DNA of 64,000 nt, taken from positions 3,038,001 to 3,102,000 of the forward strand of contig NZ_CP141179.1 in NCBI RefSeq assembly GCF_035599575.1, given 5' to 3'. This document shows positions 42,543 to 50,541 of the stretch, in pieces. The notes beneath the pieces were generated by a model. The model worked only from the letters and a program-made list of their open reading frames with translations, did not search any database and was not told where the DNA came from. The translations under genes and the position numbers were made by a program. This DNA comes from Roseovarius sp. Pro17. GTDB taxonomy: Bacteria > Pseudomonadota > Alphaproteobacteria > Rhodobacterales > Rhodobacteraceae. The first letter of the stretch is position 1, and the number at the start of each line of letters is the position of its first letter.

Positions 42543-44314
42543 ACCGTCTGAGGACGCATGTCCGCAGCGTCGATCCCGGCCACGGCGACGGGTTTTTTCA
42601 TCGCGTCGCGGCGGAAAGGCTCGCCCAGTTCCTGATTGATCATCGCCTCGATCAGAGTAGTTACCCCGTTCTCCATCTGGTCCTTGATTGCCCGATTGAG
42701 GGCCTCGGTCAGTTCCTCCATCGTATGCGCGACGACACCTTTCAGCCCGCAGGCATTGGCGATACCGGCGTAAGATACCTGCGTGTCCAGTTCGGTCCCG
42801 ACAAAATTGTCGTCATACCAAAGGGTCGAGTTCCGCTTTTCCGCGCCCCACTGGTAGTTGCGGAAAACGATCTGGGTGACAGCGGGCCATTCTTCGCGCC
42901 CTATCGCCGTCAGTTCGGTCACCGCGATGCCGAACGCGCCGTCGCCGGAAAAGCCAACAACAGGCACATCGGGACAGCCGATCTTGGCCCCCACGACCGA
43001 GGGCAGGCCATAGCCACAAGGGCCGAACAGGCCGGGGGCCAGATATTTGCGGCCCTCCTCAAATGTCGGATAGGCGTTGCCGATGGCGCAGTTATTGCCG
43101 ATGTCGGAGCTGATGATCGCCTCCTTGGGCAGCGCGGACTGGATCGCGCGCCACGCCATGCGGGGGCTCATCCAGTCGGGTTTGGCATCGCGGCAGCGCT
43201 GATTCCAGGTCGTGCCTTCGTCATCCTCCTCGTGATCCATCGAGGATAGTTCCTGCGCCCAAGCGGATTTGGTGGTGGCGATAAGGTTCTTGCGCTCATC
43301 CCGGCCCTCGTCGCCAGCGGTGTCGGACAGTTTCGACAGGATCGAATTTGCCACCTTCTTGGCATCGCCGATAATACCGACACTGACCTTTTTGGTCAGG
43401 CCGATGCGGTCGGGATTGATATCGACCTGAATGATCTTGGCGCCTTTTGGCCAATAGTCGATGCCATAGCCCGGCAGCGTCGAAAACGGGTTCAGCCGTG
43501 TGCCCAGCGCCAGCACCACATCGGCCTTGGCGATCAGCTGCATCGCGGCCTTGGACCCGTTATAGCCCAGCGGCCCGGCGAAAAGCGGGTGCGCGCCGGG
43601 AAACGCGTCGTTATGCTGATAGCCCACACAGACAGGTGCATCGAGGCGTTCGGCCAGCTGCTTTGACGCGTCGATGGCATCGCCGAGGATAACGCCCGCG
43701 CCATTCAGGATCACCGGAAACTTGGCTTTCGACAGCAAGTCCGCCGCCTCATCCAGTGCCTCTTCGCCGCCTGACGGGCGCTCGAACGCCACGATCTGTG
43801 GCAGCTCGATGTCGATCACCTGAGTCCAAAAATCGCGCGGCATGTTGATTTGCGCAGGCGCGCTGGCGCGCTTGGCGTTCAGGATTACGCGGTTCAGCAC
43901 CTCAGCCACGCGGGTAGGATCGCGCACTTCTTCTTGGTAAGCGACCATGTCGGCAAAGGCGGCCATCTGTTCGACCTCCTGAAACCCGCCCTGCCCCAAC
44001 GTCTTGTTCGCCGCCTGTGGCGTCACCAACAACAGCGGCGTGTGATTCCAGTAGGCGGTTTTTACGGCGGTGACGAAGTTCGTGATGCCGGGACCATTCT
44101 GCGCGATCATCATACTCATCTTGCCGGTCGCGCGGGTATAGCCATCGGCCATCATCCCGCCCGACCCCTCATGCGCGCAATCCCAGAACGTGATGCCAGC
44201 CTTGGGGAAAATATCTGAAATCGGCATGAAGGCGGACCCGATAATCCCGAACGCATGTTCGATACCGTGCATTTGCAGGGTTTTGACAAAGGCTTCTTCG
44301 GTGGTCATTTTCAT
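42539..44314 (-). CDS. xsc: Sulfoacetaldehyde acetyltransferase
   Basis: The product is 591 residues, the family length. It is a ThDP-dependent enzyme with the cofactor-activating Glu49 (DCAHEGSGGMMADGYTRATG, quoted over two motifs) and the ThDP-magnesium motif GDGAFGIAVTELTAIG ending near the Asn of NYQWGAEKRN. These segments are diagnostic for Xsc against acetolactate synthases. It cleaves sulfoacetaldehyde with phosphate to acetyl phosphate and sulfite. ATG 44314 has AGGA 9 bases upstream. It heads the xsc-ackA-soeABC operon behind TauR-like boxes at 44381-44413. Confidence 0.95.
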   Translation of the reverse strand: MKMTTEEAFVKTLQMHGIEHAFGIIGSAFMPISDIFPKAGITFWDCAHEGSGGMMADGYTRATGKMSMMIAQNGPGITNFVTAVKTAYWNHTPLLLVTPQAANKTLGQGGFQEVEQMAAFADMVAYQEEVRDPTRVAEVLNRVILNAKRASAPAQINMPRDFWTQVIDIELPQIVAFERPSGGEEALDEAADLLSKAKFPVILNGAGVILGDAIDASKQLAERLDAPVCVGYQHNDAFPGAHPLFAGPLGYNGSKAAMQLIAKADVVLALGTRLNPFSTLPGYGIDYWPKGAKIIQVDINPDRIGLTKKVSVGIIGDAKKVANSILSKLSDTAGDEGRDERKNLIATTKSAWAQELSSMDHEEDDEGTTWNQRCRDAKPDWMSPRMAWRAIQSALPKEAIISSDIGNNCAIGNAYPTFEEGRKYLAPGLFGPCGYGLPSVVGAKIGCPDVPVVGFSGDGAFGIAVTELTAIGREEWPAVTQIVFRNYQWGAEKRNSTLWYDDNFVGTELDTQVSYAGIANACGLKGVVAHTMEELTEALNRAIKDQMENGVTTLIEAMINQELGEPFRRDAMKKPVAVAGIDAADMRPQTV

Positions 44315-44380
44315 GGGGTCTATCCTCGGGGTTAGGTGGCGCGGCGTTTGGGTGAAAGTAAAGTCAGCGGGGCGGACGCA

Positions 44381-44413
44381 ATAGGGCCAGATGCATCTAC
44401 GCGATGGGGCCAA
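44381..44413 (-). promoter_or_regulatory. TauR-like direct-repeat boxes upstream of xsc
   Basis: On the minus strand TTGGCCCCAT (44404-44413) and CTGGCCCTAT (44381-44390) are direct repeats 23 bp apart, about 67-99 bp upstream of the xsc start. They share the pattern (C/T)TGGCCC-N-AT with the repeats at 45894-45925. MocR regulators such as TauR of Rhodobacter capsulatus bind direct repeats; the published box, as I recall, is CTGGACYTAA. Confidence 0.6.
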
Positions 44414-44418
44414 AAAAA

Positions 44419-45879
44419 CTACGCACGGCGCAGTGCTTCGGCGATCAGGGCGATGCCGGCGCCGATCTTGCCCGGCGGGATCGACGAATAGGCGAGGCGG
44501 TAGAAGTTGCGCGGCGGTGTCGGCCCCTGAAAGAAGGACGCGCCAGGTTCTATCAGCACGCCCACACCGCGTAGATCTGCGGCGATTGCCCCCATATCGA
44601 CGCCCTCAGCCGCGCGCATCCATATCGACGAACCGCCATGCAGCCCGCGCCCGGCCACGGTCAGGCCATGCTCGGCCAATGCATCCTCCATCACGCCGCG
44701 CCGCTCGCCATAGGCGCGCGAGGTGCGGCGGATCAGGCTGTCGTAATGTCCGAGGCTCAGGAAATAGGCCGCCGTGCGCTGTATCAGGCCGGGTGGATGG
44801 CGCAGCACACTGGCCCGCAGCGCGCGCGCCTCGCGGATAAACGGGCGCGGGCCGACCAGATAACCAAGGCGCAGGCCGGGAAAGATCGACTTGGAAAAGC
44901 TGCCGACATAGATCACCCGCCCATCCCGATCGAGCGATTTCAGCGAGGGCGAGGGCGCATTCAGGAACGACATCTCGAACTCATAGTCATCCTCGACAAT
45001 CAGCGCATCCATGCTGCGCGCCTTGGCCAGCAGCGCGCGGCGCCGCGCCATCGGCATCGTCGCATTGGTCGGGCATTGGTGGCTGGGGGTGGTGAAAATC
45101 ACGTCCGCATGATCCGGCAGCGCGCCGGGTAGCAGGCCGCGCCCGTCGACAGGAACGGCAGCAGTATGACAGCGCGCCTGCGTCAGGATATCGCGCAGGC
45201 CATAGTAACATGGATCCTCGATCACCGCCGTGCGACGCTGGGTCAGTAGCACCTGCGCGGTCAACCAGAGGGCGTTCTGCGCGCCCATGGTAACGAGGAT
45301 CTCATCCGGCTCGGCCAGTATCCCGCGCCGGGGCAGCGTATGACGTGTGATGAATTCGATCAGCTGCGGATCGTCCTGATCATAGTAATCCGTCGCCTGC
45401 GCGTGGAAATCCTTTTGACCCAAGGCACGCAGCGCGCAATGGCGCCAATTGGCGTGATCGAACAACTTTGGATCGCTCTGCCCGTATAGAAACGGATAGG
45501 GATAGCTGGCCCAATCCTGCGGTTTTTCCGGTGTCGCGCCACCGGTATAGCGACGCCCCAGCGCACGGGACCAATCGATGCGGTCCTGCGTGGGATGACG
45601 CGAGGCAAAGCGTGGTGGCTCGGGCGCGGTATCGGACACGTAGTAGCCCGATCTGTCGCGCGCGGTCAGATAATCGTTTGCCTGCAATTCGGTATAGGCC
45701 AGCGTGACGGTGATGCGGCTTACGCCAAGATGCGCGGCGAGGCCGCGGGACGATGGCAGCTTTTCCCCCTTGGCAAAGCGACCCGACAGGATGCCCTCGG
45801 CAATCATCTGCTGGATGCGCGCCTGCAAAGTGCCGGCCGCATCAGCGCTGAGGAAAAAGGTTTCGACCGGGATCGCCAT
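44419..45879 (-). CDS. tauR: MocR-type regulator TauR (GntR HTH fused to aminotransferase-like domain)
   Basis: The product is 486 residues. An N-terminal GntR winged HTH (LQARIQQMIAEGILSGRFAKGE, split; LAAHLGVSRITVTLAYTELQ) is joined to a fold-type I aminotransferase-like domain with the probable PLP lysine in YVGSFSKSIFPGLRLGY. The MocR architecture and position directly before xsc match TauR, the activator of taurine genes. It is likely a PLP- and taurine-responsive activator of the operon. Box-like repeats lie before both tauR and xsc. Confidence 0.87.
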   Translation of the reverse strand: MAIPVETFFLSADAAGTLQARIQQMIAEGILSGRFAKGEKLPSSRGLAAHLGVSRITVTLAYTELQANDYLTARDRSGYYVSDTAPEPPRFASRHPTQDRIDWSRALGRRYTGGATPEKPQDWASYPYPFLYGQSDPKLFDHANWRHCALRALGQKDFHAQATDYYDQDDPQLIEFITRHTLPRRGILAEPDEILVTMGAQNALWLTAQVLLTQRRTAVIEDPCYYGLRDILTQARCHTAAVPVDGRGLLPGALPDHADVIFTTPSHQCPTNATMPMARRRALLAKARSMDALIVEDDYEFEMSFLNAPSPSLKSLDRDGRVIYVGSFSKSIFPGLRLGYLVGPRPFIREARALRASVLRHPPGLIQRTAAYFLSLGHYDSLIRRTSRAYGERRGVMEDALAEHGLTVAGRGLHGGSSIWMRAAEGVDMGAIAADLRGVGVLIEPGASFFQGPTPPRNFYRLAYSSIPPGKIGAGIALIAEALRRA

Positions 45880-45893
45880 AGCGCGAGCCTAGA

Positions 45894-45925
45894 CTGGACC
45901 TATGGCTGGCGCAATCTGGCCCGAT
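45894..45925 (+). promoter_or_regulatory. TauR-like direct-repeat boxes upstream of tauR
   Basis: CTGGACCTAT (45894-45903) and CTGGCCCGAT (45916-45925) are direct repeats 22 bp apart on the plus strand, with a weaker CTGGCGCAAT (45906-45915) between them. They lie 15-46 bp upstream of the tauR start. The first differs by one base from the TauR box I recall (CTGGACYTAA). Autoregulation of tauR is the simplest reading. Confidence 0.6.
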
Positions 45926-45956
45926 AGAGAGAGTTGTTTTTCGCCAAAATCAGCGC

Positions 45957-46538
45957 TTAACCCCAGCCGTCGGTATAGTCGTCAACCTTGCGCTTTTCGC
46001 GGCGGGTGCGGAACTTGCGCCACCTCGCCCAAATGCCCCAAAAGAGCGCGGCAAGCAGCGTAAGAAGGATGATGTTAAACCACGGGATGATGCGCACATC
46101 CGGTCCGTCGACCGCCTTGACCGAGATGGCGTTGGGAAAAATCGACATGAACTCGTTGCGCCAGCCGTAATGCGTGATCGACACCCATTGCGCGGTGCCC
46201 GCGCTCCGCTTGGAGAGAAGATCAGACGCCTCAGCCTGCAGGTTCGACGTGTCGAATTTGAAATAGGGCGGCCAGCCCCAGCCGGTATCCTCGTTGCGAT
46301 AGATCATCGGCTTACCGTCCGTGCGGAACGCCTGGATAAAAAACACGTCGCGGTTCTTTGGTGCCTGCGCGTTGCCCGAGTTCGAATTGGCCCAGAAAAT
46401 CGAGTTTTCGCCGAAATCGACGCGCTTTTCATAGGTGTCGGTGATGCGCGCAATGTCGTGCTGCGGTAGCGTGTAGTGCAGGAATGCGATGATGATCGCC
46501 CAGAACACGCCCCAGAAAACCCATTTTACATAGACCAT
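45957..46538 (-). CDS. DUF1523 family membrane protein
   Basis: The product is 193 residues. It has an N-terminal membrane helix (VKWVFWGVFWAIIIAFLHY), a soluble domain rich in aromatic residues (NRDVFFIQAFRTDGKPMIYR, GWGWPPYFKFDTSNLQAEA), a second helix near residues 147-167 (WFNIILLTLLAALFWGIW) and a basic tail. This matches PF07509 (DUF1523), common in Rhodobacterales, function unknown. The soluble part should lie in the periplasm. It follows a small membrane protein by 10 bp and lies 77 bp upstream of tauR in the same direction. Confidence 0.8.
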   Translation of the reverse strand: MVYVKWVFWGVFWAIIIAFLHYTLPQHDIARITDTYEKRVDFGENSIFWANSNSGNAQAPKNRDVFFIQAFRTDGKPMIYRNEDTGWGWPPYFKFDTSNLQAEASDLLSKRSAGTAQWVSITHYGWRNEFMSIFPNAISVKAVDGPDVRIIPWFNIILLTLLAALFWGIWARWRKFRTRREKRKVDDYTDGWG

Positions 46539-46548
46539 TCCGGCCCCC

Positions 46549-46815
46549 TCACTTGAAATTCGTCAGATACACGATCGTGCCGATCACGACCATCGGCACG
46601 ACGTAAACGCCCAGAATCAGTTTTCGGCGCACCGATCCGTCATATTCTTTCAGCCCCGCGTCGACAAAGTCTTCTTCGTCGCCGGGCCTGCCCGCCACCA
46701 GCCATTCAGCCTCCAGCTTGCTGCGCCGCACCCGCCGCGACCAAAGCGACAGCGCGATGTAGATCACCGTCAGAATCGCCCCACCAATGAGGATGAGCTT
46801 TGCCAGTGCGAGCAT
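46549..46815 (-). CDS. Small membrane protein, unknown function
   Basis: The product is 88 residues from MLALAKLILIGG; AAGGA lies 6 bases upstream of the ATG. Two membrane helices (residues about 3-24 and 66-84) flank a charged cytoplasmic or periplasmic loop with RRVRRSKLEAEW and PGDEEDFVDAGLKEYDGSVRRK (two parts). No family recognised. It is co-transcribed with the DUF1523 gene. A frame extending to 46923 was rejected because it lacks a ribosome site. Confidence 0.75.
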   Translation of the reverse strand: MLALAKLILIGGAILTVIYIALSLWSRRVRRSKLEAEWLVAGRPGDEEDFVDAGLKEYDGSVRRKLILGVYVVPMVVIGTIVYLTNFK

Positions 46816-47009
46816 GGTCGTCCTTTCGCTGCGCCTGATCCTTTTTAGGCTGGATCGACGCGACATGGAAACAGGATGTGTAAGGGTGCAGCCCTTGCTG
46901 GGCGCCTTTGGGTTTGCTGGCATCGTTTTCAGGATCGTTTTGCGCCCTTATGGTCTTCTTAGGAATCCTAAGCTACGTTTCTGCTAACGGCATCTATACG
47001 AGCAATACT

Positions 47010-47831
47010 ATGACGCACGAACCGACCACGTTGGGCGAAAAGCTTGCGCCTCACGACCTTAAGACGCCGGGCTTTGACTTCGGCGCGTGGTTGCGAAACA
47101 CATTCCGCTCAGCGTTGATCGTCTCGCTGCTGACGGCAGCTTCCGCGCTGCCCTTGTGGTGGTATTTGATGCGCCCCGTTGTGGACATGGACATCATACT
47201 GCCGGTTTCAGCAGTGCTGGTTATATTCTGGCTGATTGTCTATTCCGGGTTTCGTTCCACTAGGCAGCATTACGTCGAGCCACACTACTTGCTGGCCAAT
47301 GATCGTGAAAGGTTCATGCGCGACCTGCGGCTAGATGCGAAAACTGTCATTATTGACGGCAGCAATATTTACCACTTTGGTCACGACAACGGATTAGACG
47401 CTCAGCCGCTTGCGGAGATCGCGCACCAATTGCGGACCGAAGGGTATCGTATCGTTTGTTTCTTTGATGCCAGTATTTTTTTCAGGCTAATGGAGCACGG
47501 AGCCCTCCCACGGGTTAAACATCATACATTCGCGCTGCTCTATGATATTTTTGGCCTCAGACCAGATGAAATCTATGTGGTGCCTAGCGGCGTTCAAGCG
47601 GATCAATTCATTCTGGAGAGTCTGAAGCACCTGCCGATATCATTTGCTGTAACCAACGACCAATTCCGCGACTATGCCACGGAATACGCAGGGGTGATGA
47701 AGGACCAGCATTGGCGCAAAGGCGTGGTGATTTCAAAAAATGAGATCAAGTTGCTGCAGTATCGGTTTCAGAACCCAATTCTGATTGAATTAGACAGGCA
47801 CAACCGAAAGAAATTGGTGGCTGCAGAGTAG
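47010..47831 (+). CDS. Membrane-anchored NYN/PIN-domain nuclease-like protein
   Basis: The product is 273 residues from ATG 47010; an ATG at 46950 would add 20 residues and neither has a clear ribosome site. Two membrane helices (SALIVSLLTAASALPLWWYL and ILPVSAVLVIFWLIVYSGF) precede a soluble domain. That domain begins KTVIIDGSNIYHFG, with later acidic residues in VCFFDASIFF and FAVTNDQFRDYATEY. The DGSN start and spaced aspartates fit the NYN/PIN metal-dependent RNase fold (Zc3h12a-like). The substrate is unknown. Base composition is lower in GC than in the neighbours. Confidence 0.65.
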   Translation: MTHEPTTLGEKLAPHDLKTPGFDFGAWLRNTFRSALIVSLLTAASALPLWWYLMRPVVDMDIILPVSAVLVIFWLIVYSGFRSTRQHYVEPHYLLANDRERFMRDLRLDAKTVIIDGSNIYHFGHDNGLDAQPLAEIAHQLRTEGYRIVCFFDASIFFRLMEHGALPRVKHHTFALLYDIFGLRPDEIYVVPSGVQADQFILESLKHLPISFAVTNDQFRDYATEYAGVMKDQHWRKGVVISKNEIKLLQYRFQNPILIELDRHNRKKLVAAE

Positions 47832-48010
47832 CGCTGAAACCGCAGTTGGCCAGCGCCTACCTCGCCCCGCCTAGCCGCCCAAAGGGGCTTGTCGCTGGGG
47901 TCTGATAGTCAACAATGCTCCGGCACGCTTTCACTGAATGCCGCAGTGTGGCGAACGCCAAGAGGTGTTTCGCCCACTCCGCCACTTGGCCACAGGCTAC
48001 TTCGTTATCG
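47832..48010. other. Convergent intergenic region
   Basis: This is the space between the convergent nuclease-like and creatinase genes. I saw no gene; the creatinase terminator follows at 48011. Confidence 0.4.
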
Positions 48011-48040
48011 CAAAAAGGGCGGCCCACTAAAGGCCGCCCT
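48011..48040 (-). terminator. Rho-independent terminator after creatinase gene
   Basis: AGGGCGGCC and GGCCGCCCT form a perfect 9-bp stem (48016-48040) with a 7-base loop, followed on the minus strand by five T residues. It ends 23 bp after the creatinase stop. Confidence 0.85.
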
Positions 48041-48062
48041 CTGAAATCCAAAACAGTCAGCC

Positions 48063-49271
48063 TTAGCCGACGACGTTGAAATCCGGGCCGTAGGGATAGC
48101 CGGTGATGTCTTCGTTGCCGTCTTCGGTGATGATCAGCACGTCATGCTCGCGGTAGCCGCCTGCGCCGGGCTGATCGTCCGCGATGGTCAGCATCGGCTC
48201 CATCGAGATGACCATGCCGGGCTCGAGCACTGTGTCGATATCTTCGCGCAGTTCCAGACCCGCCTCGCGGCCATAGTAGTGCGACAGGATGCCAAAGCTG
48301 TGGCCATAGCCGAAGGTGCGGTATTGCAGCAACTGACGCTCTTCGAGGAAGTCGTTGATCTTGTGCGTGATCTCCGAGCAGGTCGCGCCCGGCTTGAGCA
48401 GGCTCATGCCGTATTCATGCGCAGCGATGTTCGCCTCCCAGATCTTGAGGCTAGCCGGATCCACCTCGCCCACGAACATCGTGCGCTCCAGCGCGACGTA
48501 GTAGGCCGAGATCATCGGGAAGGTGTTCAGCGACAGGATATCGCCGGTTTCCAGCTTGCGCGCGGTGACAGGGTTGTGTGCGCCGTCGGTGTTGATGCCC
48601 GACTGGAACCAGACCCAGCTATCGCGGTATTCCGCATCCGGGAATTCCTTGGCAATCTCCAGCTCCATCGCGTCGCGGCCTGCAATGGCGACGTCAATCT
48701 CGCGCGTGCCGACCTTGATCGCGTCCTTGATCGCGTAGCCACCCACATCCGCGACCTTGCAGCAGCGGCGGATCAGATCCAGCTCGGCCTGGCTCTTGTG
48801 CATACGCTGAACCATTGTAGTAGGCGCGATATCGACCGATTTGGACGGCTTGAGGAAGCTGTCCATCTTGGATTTCTGCAGCAGCGTCAGGTGATCGGCC
48901 TCATAGCCGATGACTTTGCCTTCGCCCGATACGGACAGGATCGCGCGCCAGTAGTTGTCGCGCTGCCAGTCTGTATAGGTGATGTTGTCGCCATGGCTGC
49001 GGCGCCAGGGCTGGCCTGCGTCGATACCGGCGGAAATGGTCACGTCCTGATCGGCAGTGACGACCAGACCGTAGGGACGACCGAAGGAGCAATAGAGAAA
49101 GCCGGAGTAGTACGCGATATTGTGCATCGAGGTGAACACGGCCACGTCGACACCCAGATCGGACATGCGCGCACGCAGGCCCTTGAGGCGTGCGTCATAC
49201 TCGGCCCCATCAAACTGAGGTTTGGCCTTTTCGCCATTGTGGAAGCGATACATTTCTGGACGTTCAGTCAT
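48063..49271 (-). CDS. Creatinase (creatine amidinohydrolase)
   Basis: The product is 402 residues with the pita-bread fold of the M24 family. Catalytic positions coincide with the Pseudomonas putida numbering: His232 (TDGAHNPV), Glu262 (VALERT) and Glu358 (ISMEPM). FLYCSFGRPYGLVV, YTDWQRDNYW and YGHSFGILSHYYGREAGLEL are near-identical to what I remember of characterised creatinases. It hydrolyses creatine to sarcosine and urea without metal. GGAGGG lies 5 bases before the ATG. It is divergent from a P1 peptidase. No sarcosine oxidase or urease is visible. Confidence 0.9.
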   Translation of the reverse strand: MTERPEMYRFHNGEKAKPQFDGAEYDARLKGLRARMSDLGVDVAVFTSMHNIAYYSGFLYCSFGRPYGLVVTADQDVTISAGIDAGQPWRRSHGDNITYTDWQRDNYWRAILSVSGEGKVIGYEADHLTLLQKSKMDSFLKPSKSVDIAPTTMVQRMHKSQAELDLIRRCCKVADVGGYAIKDAIKVGTREIDVAIAGRDAMELEIAKEFPDAEYRDSWVWFQSGINTDGAHNPVTARKLETGDILSLNTFPMISAYYVALERTMFVGEVDPASLKIWEANIAAHEYGMSLLKPGATCSEITHKINDFLEERQLLQYRTFGYGHSFGILSHYYGREAGLELREDIDTVLEPGMVISMEPMLTIADDQPGAGGYREHDVLIITEDGNEDITGYPYGPDFNVVG

Positions 49272-49437
49272 TTCGACCCTCCTAAATAGAAAGGTCCCGG
49301 CGTTCAGGACGGTTGGACTACAAACGGCCTTGTCCCGAATCGGGGAAGCGGCGCCACCGCCTCGGCCTGCTGTCTTTGTTGCCTATCACGTGTATTCTGG
49401 CAAGATATTTTGCAAATAGATGCAGGAATCCCGGCAT

Positions 49438-50436
49438 ATGACCGCTCAAACAGGCCCGATGAACCTGATTACCGACGTGCCGGGGCTGCGTGTCGGCAAC
49501 GCAAACGACGGCGCGCTGAGATCCGGCGCGACGGTGCTGACGGCGGATGAACCATTCACCGCAGGCGTGCACGTCATGGGCGGCGCGCCCGGCACGCGCG
49601 AGACGGATCTGCTGGCGCCGGACCGGACCGTGCAGCAGGTGGATGCGCTGGTATTGTCGGGCGGTTCGGCCTTTGGCCTTGATGCGGCGTCGGGTGTGGC
49701 GGACGCGCTGCGCGCCGCAGGGCGCGGTTTTGCCGTGGGGAATGTGCGCGTGCCAATCGTGCCGGGCGCGATCCTCTTTGATCTGCTGAATGGCGGGACC
49801 AAAGATTGGGTTGAGAACCCTTACAAGCGCCTCGGGGCCGAGGCATTGGCCGCCTGCGCGGCTAAATTCGACCTTGGCAGCGCCGGTGCCGGCACGGGTG
49901 CGCTGATGGCGACGCTGAAGGGTGGCCTCGGCTCGGCGTCGTTCGTGCTGCCGTCCGGTCATACAGTCGGCGCACTGGTCGCGGTCAACGCATTGGGGTC
50001 GGCAACCGTCGCAAATGGCCCGCATTTCTGGGCCGCCCCGTTCGAGATCGGGGATGAATTCGGCGGCCTTGGCCCTGCGCGCAGCTTTGGCGAAGTGCAT
50101 CTGCCGCCAACCAAGTTGGGTGATGGCGGCAATACCACCATCGCCATTGTCGCCACAGATGCCGCACTGAACCAAGCGCAGTGCACCCGGCTGGCCACAG
50201 CGGCGCATGACGGCATGGCCCGCGCCCTGTTGCCGTCGCATACGCCGATGGACGGCGATCTGGTCTTTGCCGCTAGCACCGGCGCAAGGGCGCTTGCAGA
50301 TCCGGTGGCCGACACCCTGATCCTTGGCCATGCTGCCGCGACCTGCCTCGCCCGCGCTATCGCTCGGGCCGTGTATCTGGCGCGCGCAGAGCCGGGCGAT
50401 ATCCTGCCCTGTTGGTCGCAACGTTTCAGCGATTGA
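49438..50436 (+). CDS. P1-family peptidase (DmpA-like L-aminopeptidase/D-esterase)
   Basis: The product is 332 residues, with GCAGGA 10 bases before ATG 49438. It belongs to the self-processing N-terminal nucleophile family S58 (DmpA/BapA). The predicted autocleavage lies in GDGGNTTIAIVATDA with Thr233 as nucleophile (Ser in DmpA and BapA, Thr in ThnT-like members). DALVLSGGSAFGLDAASGVA and TDVPGLRVGNA are family motifs. It could release N-terminal or beta-amino residues from small amides. It shares a short promoter region with the divergent creatinase gene. Confidence 0.85.
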   Translation: MTAQTGPMNLITDVPGLRVGNANDGALRSGATVLTADEPFTAGVHVMGGAPGTRETDLLAPDRTVQQVDALVLSGGSAFGLDAASGVADALRAAGRGFAVGNVRVPIVPGAILFDLLNGGTKDWVENPYKRLGAEALAACAAKFDLGSAGAGTGALMATLKGGLGSASFVLPSGHTVGALVAVNALGSATVANGPHFWAAPFEIGDEFGGLGPARSFGEVHLPPTKLGDGGNTTIAIVATDAALNQAQCTRLATAAHDGMARALLPSHTPMDGDLVFAASTGARALADPVADTLILGHAAATCLARAIARAVYLARAEPGDILPCWSQRFSD

Positions 50437-50541
50437 GCGTGCCGGACGAAGCAGCGCTTGCGCGCCGGGGCTGGCCCCTTGAACCTTTTGGCTCAAATAC
50501 CGATAAAGCGGCCCAGAACCCAAAACAGGAGATCACCGACC

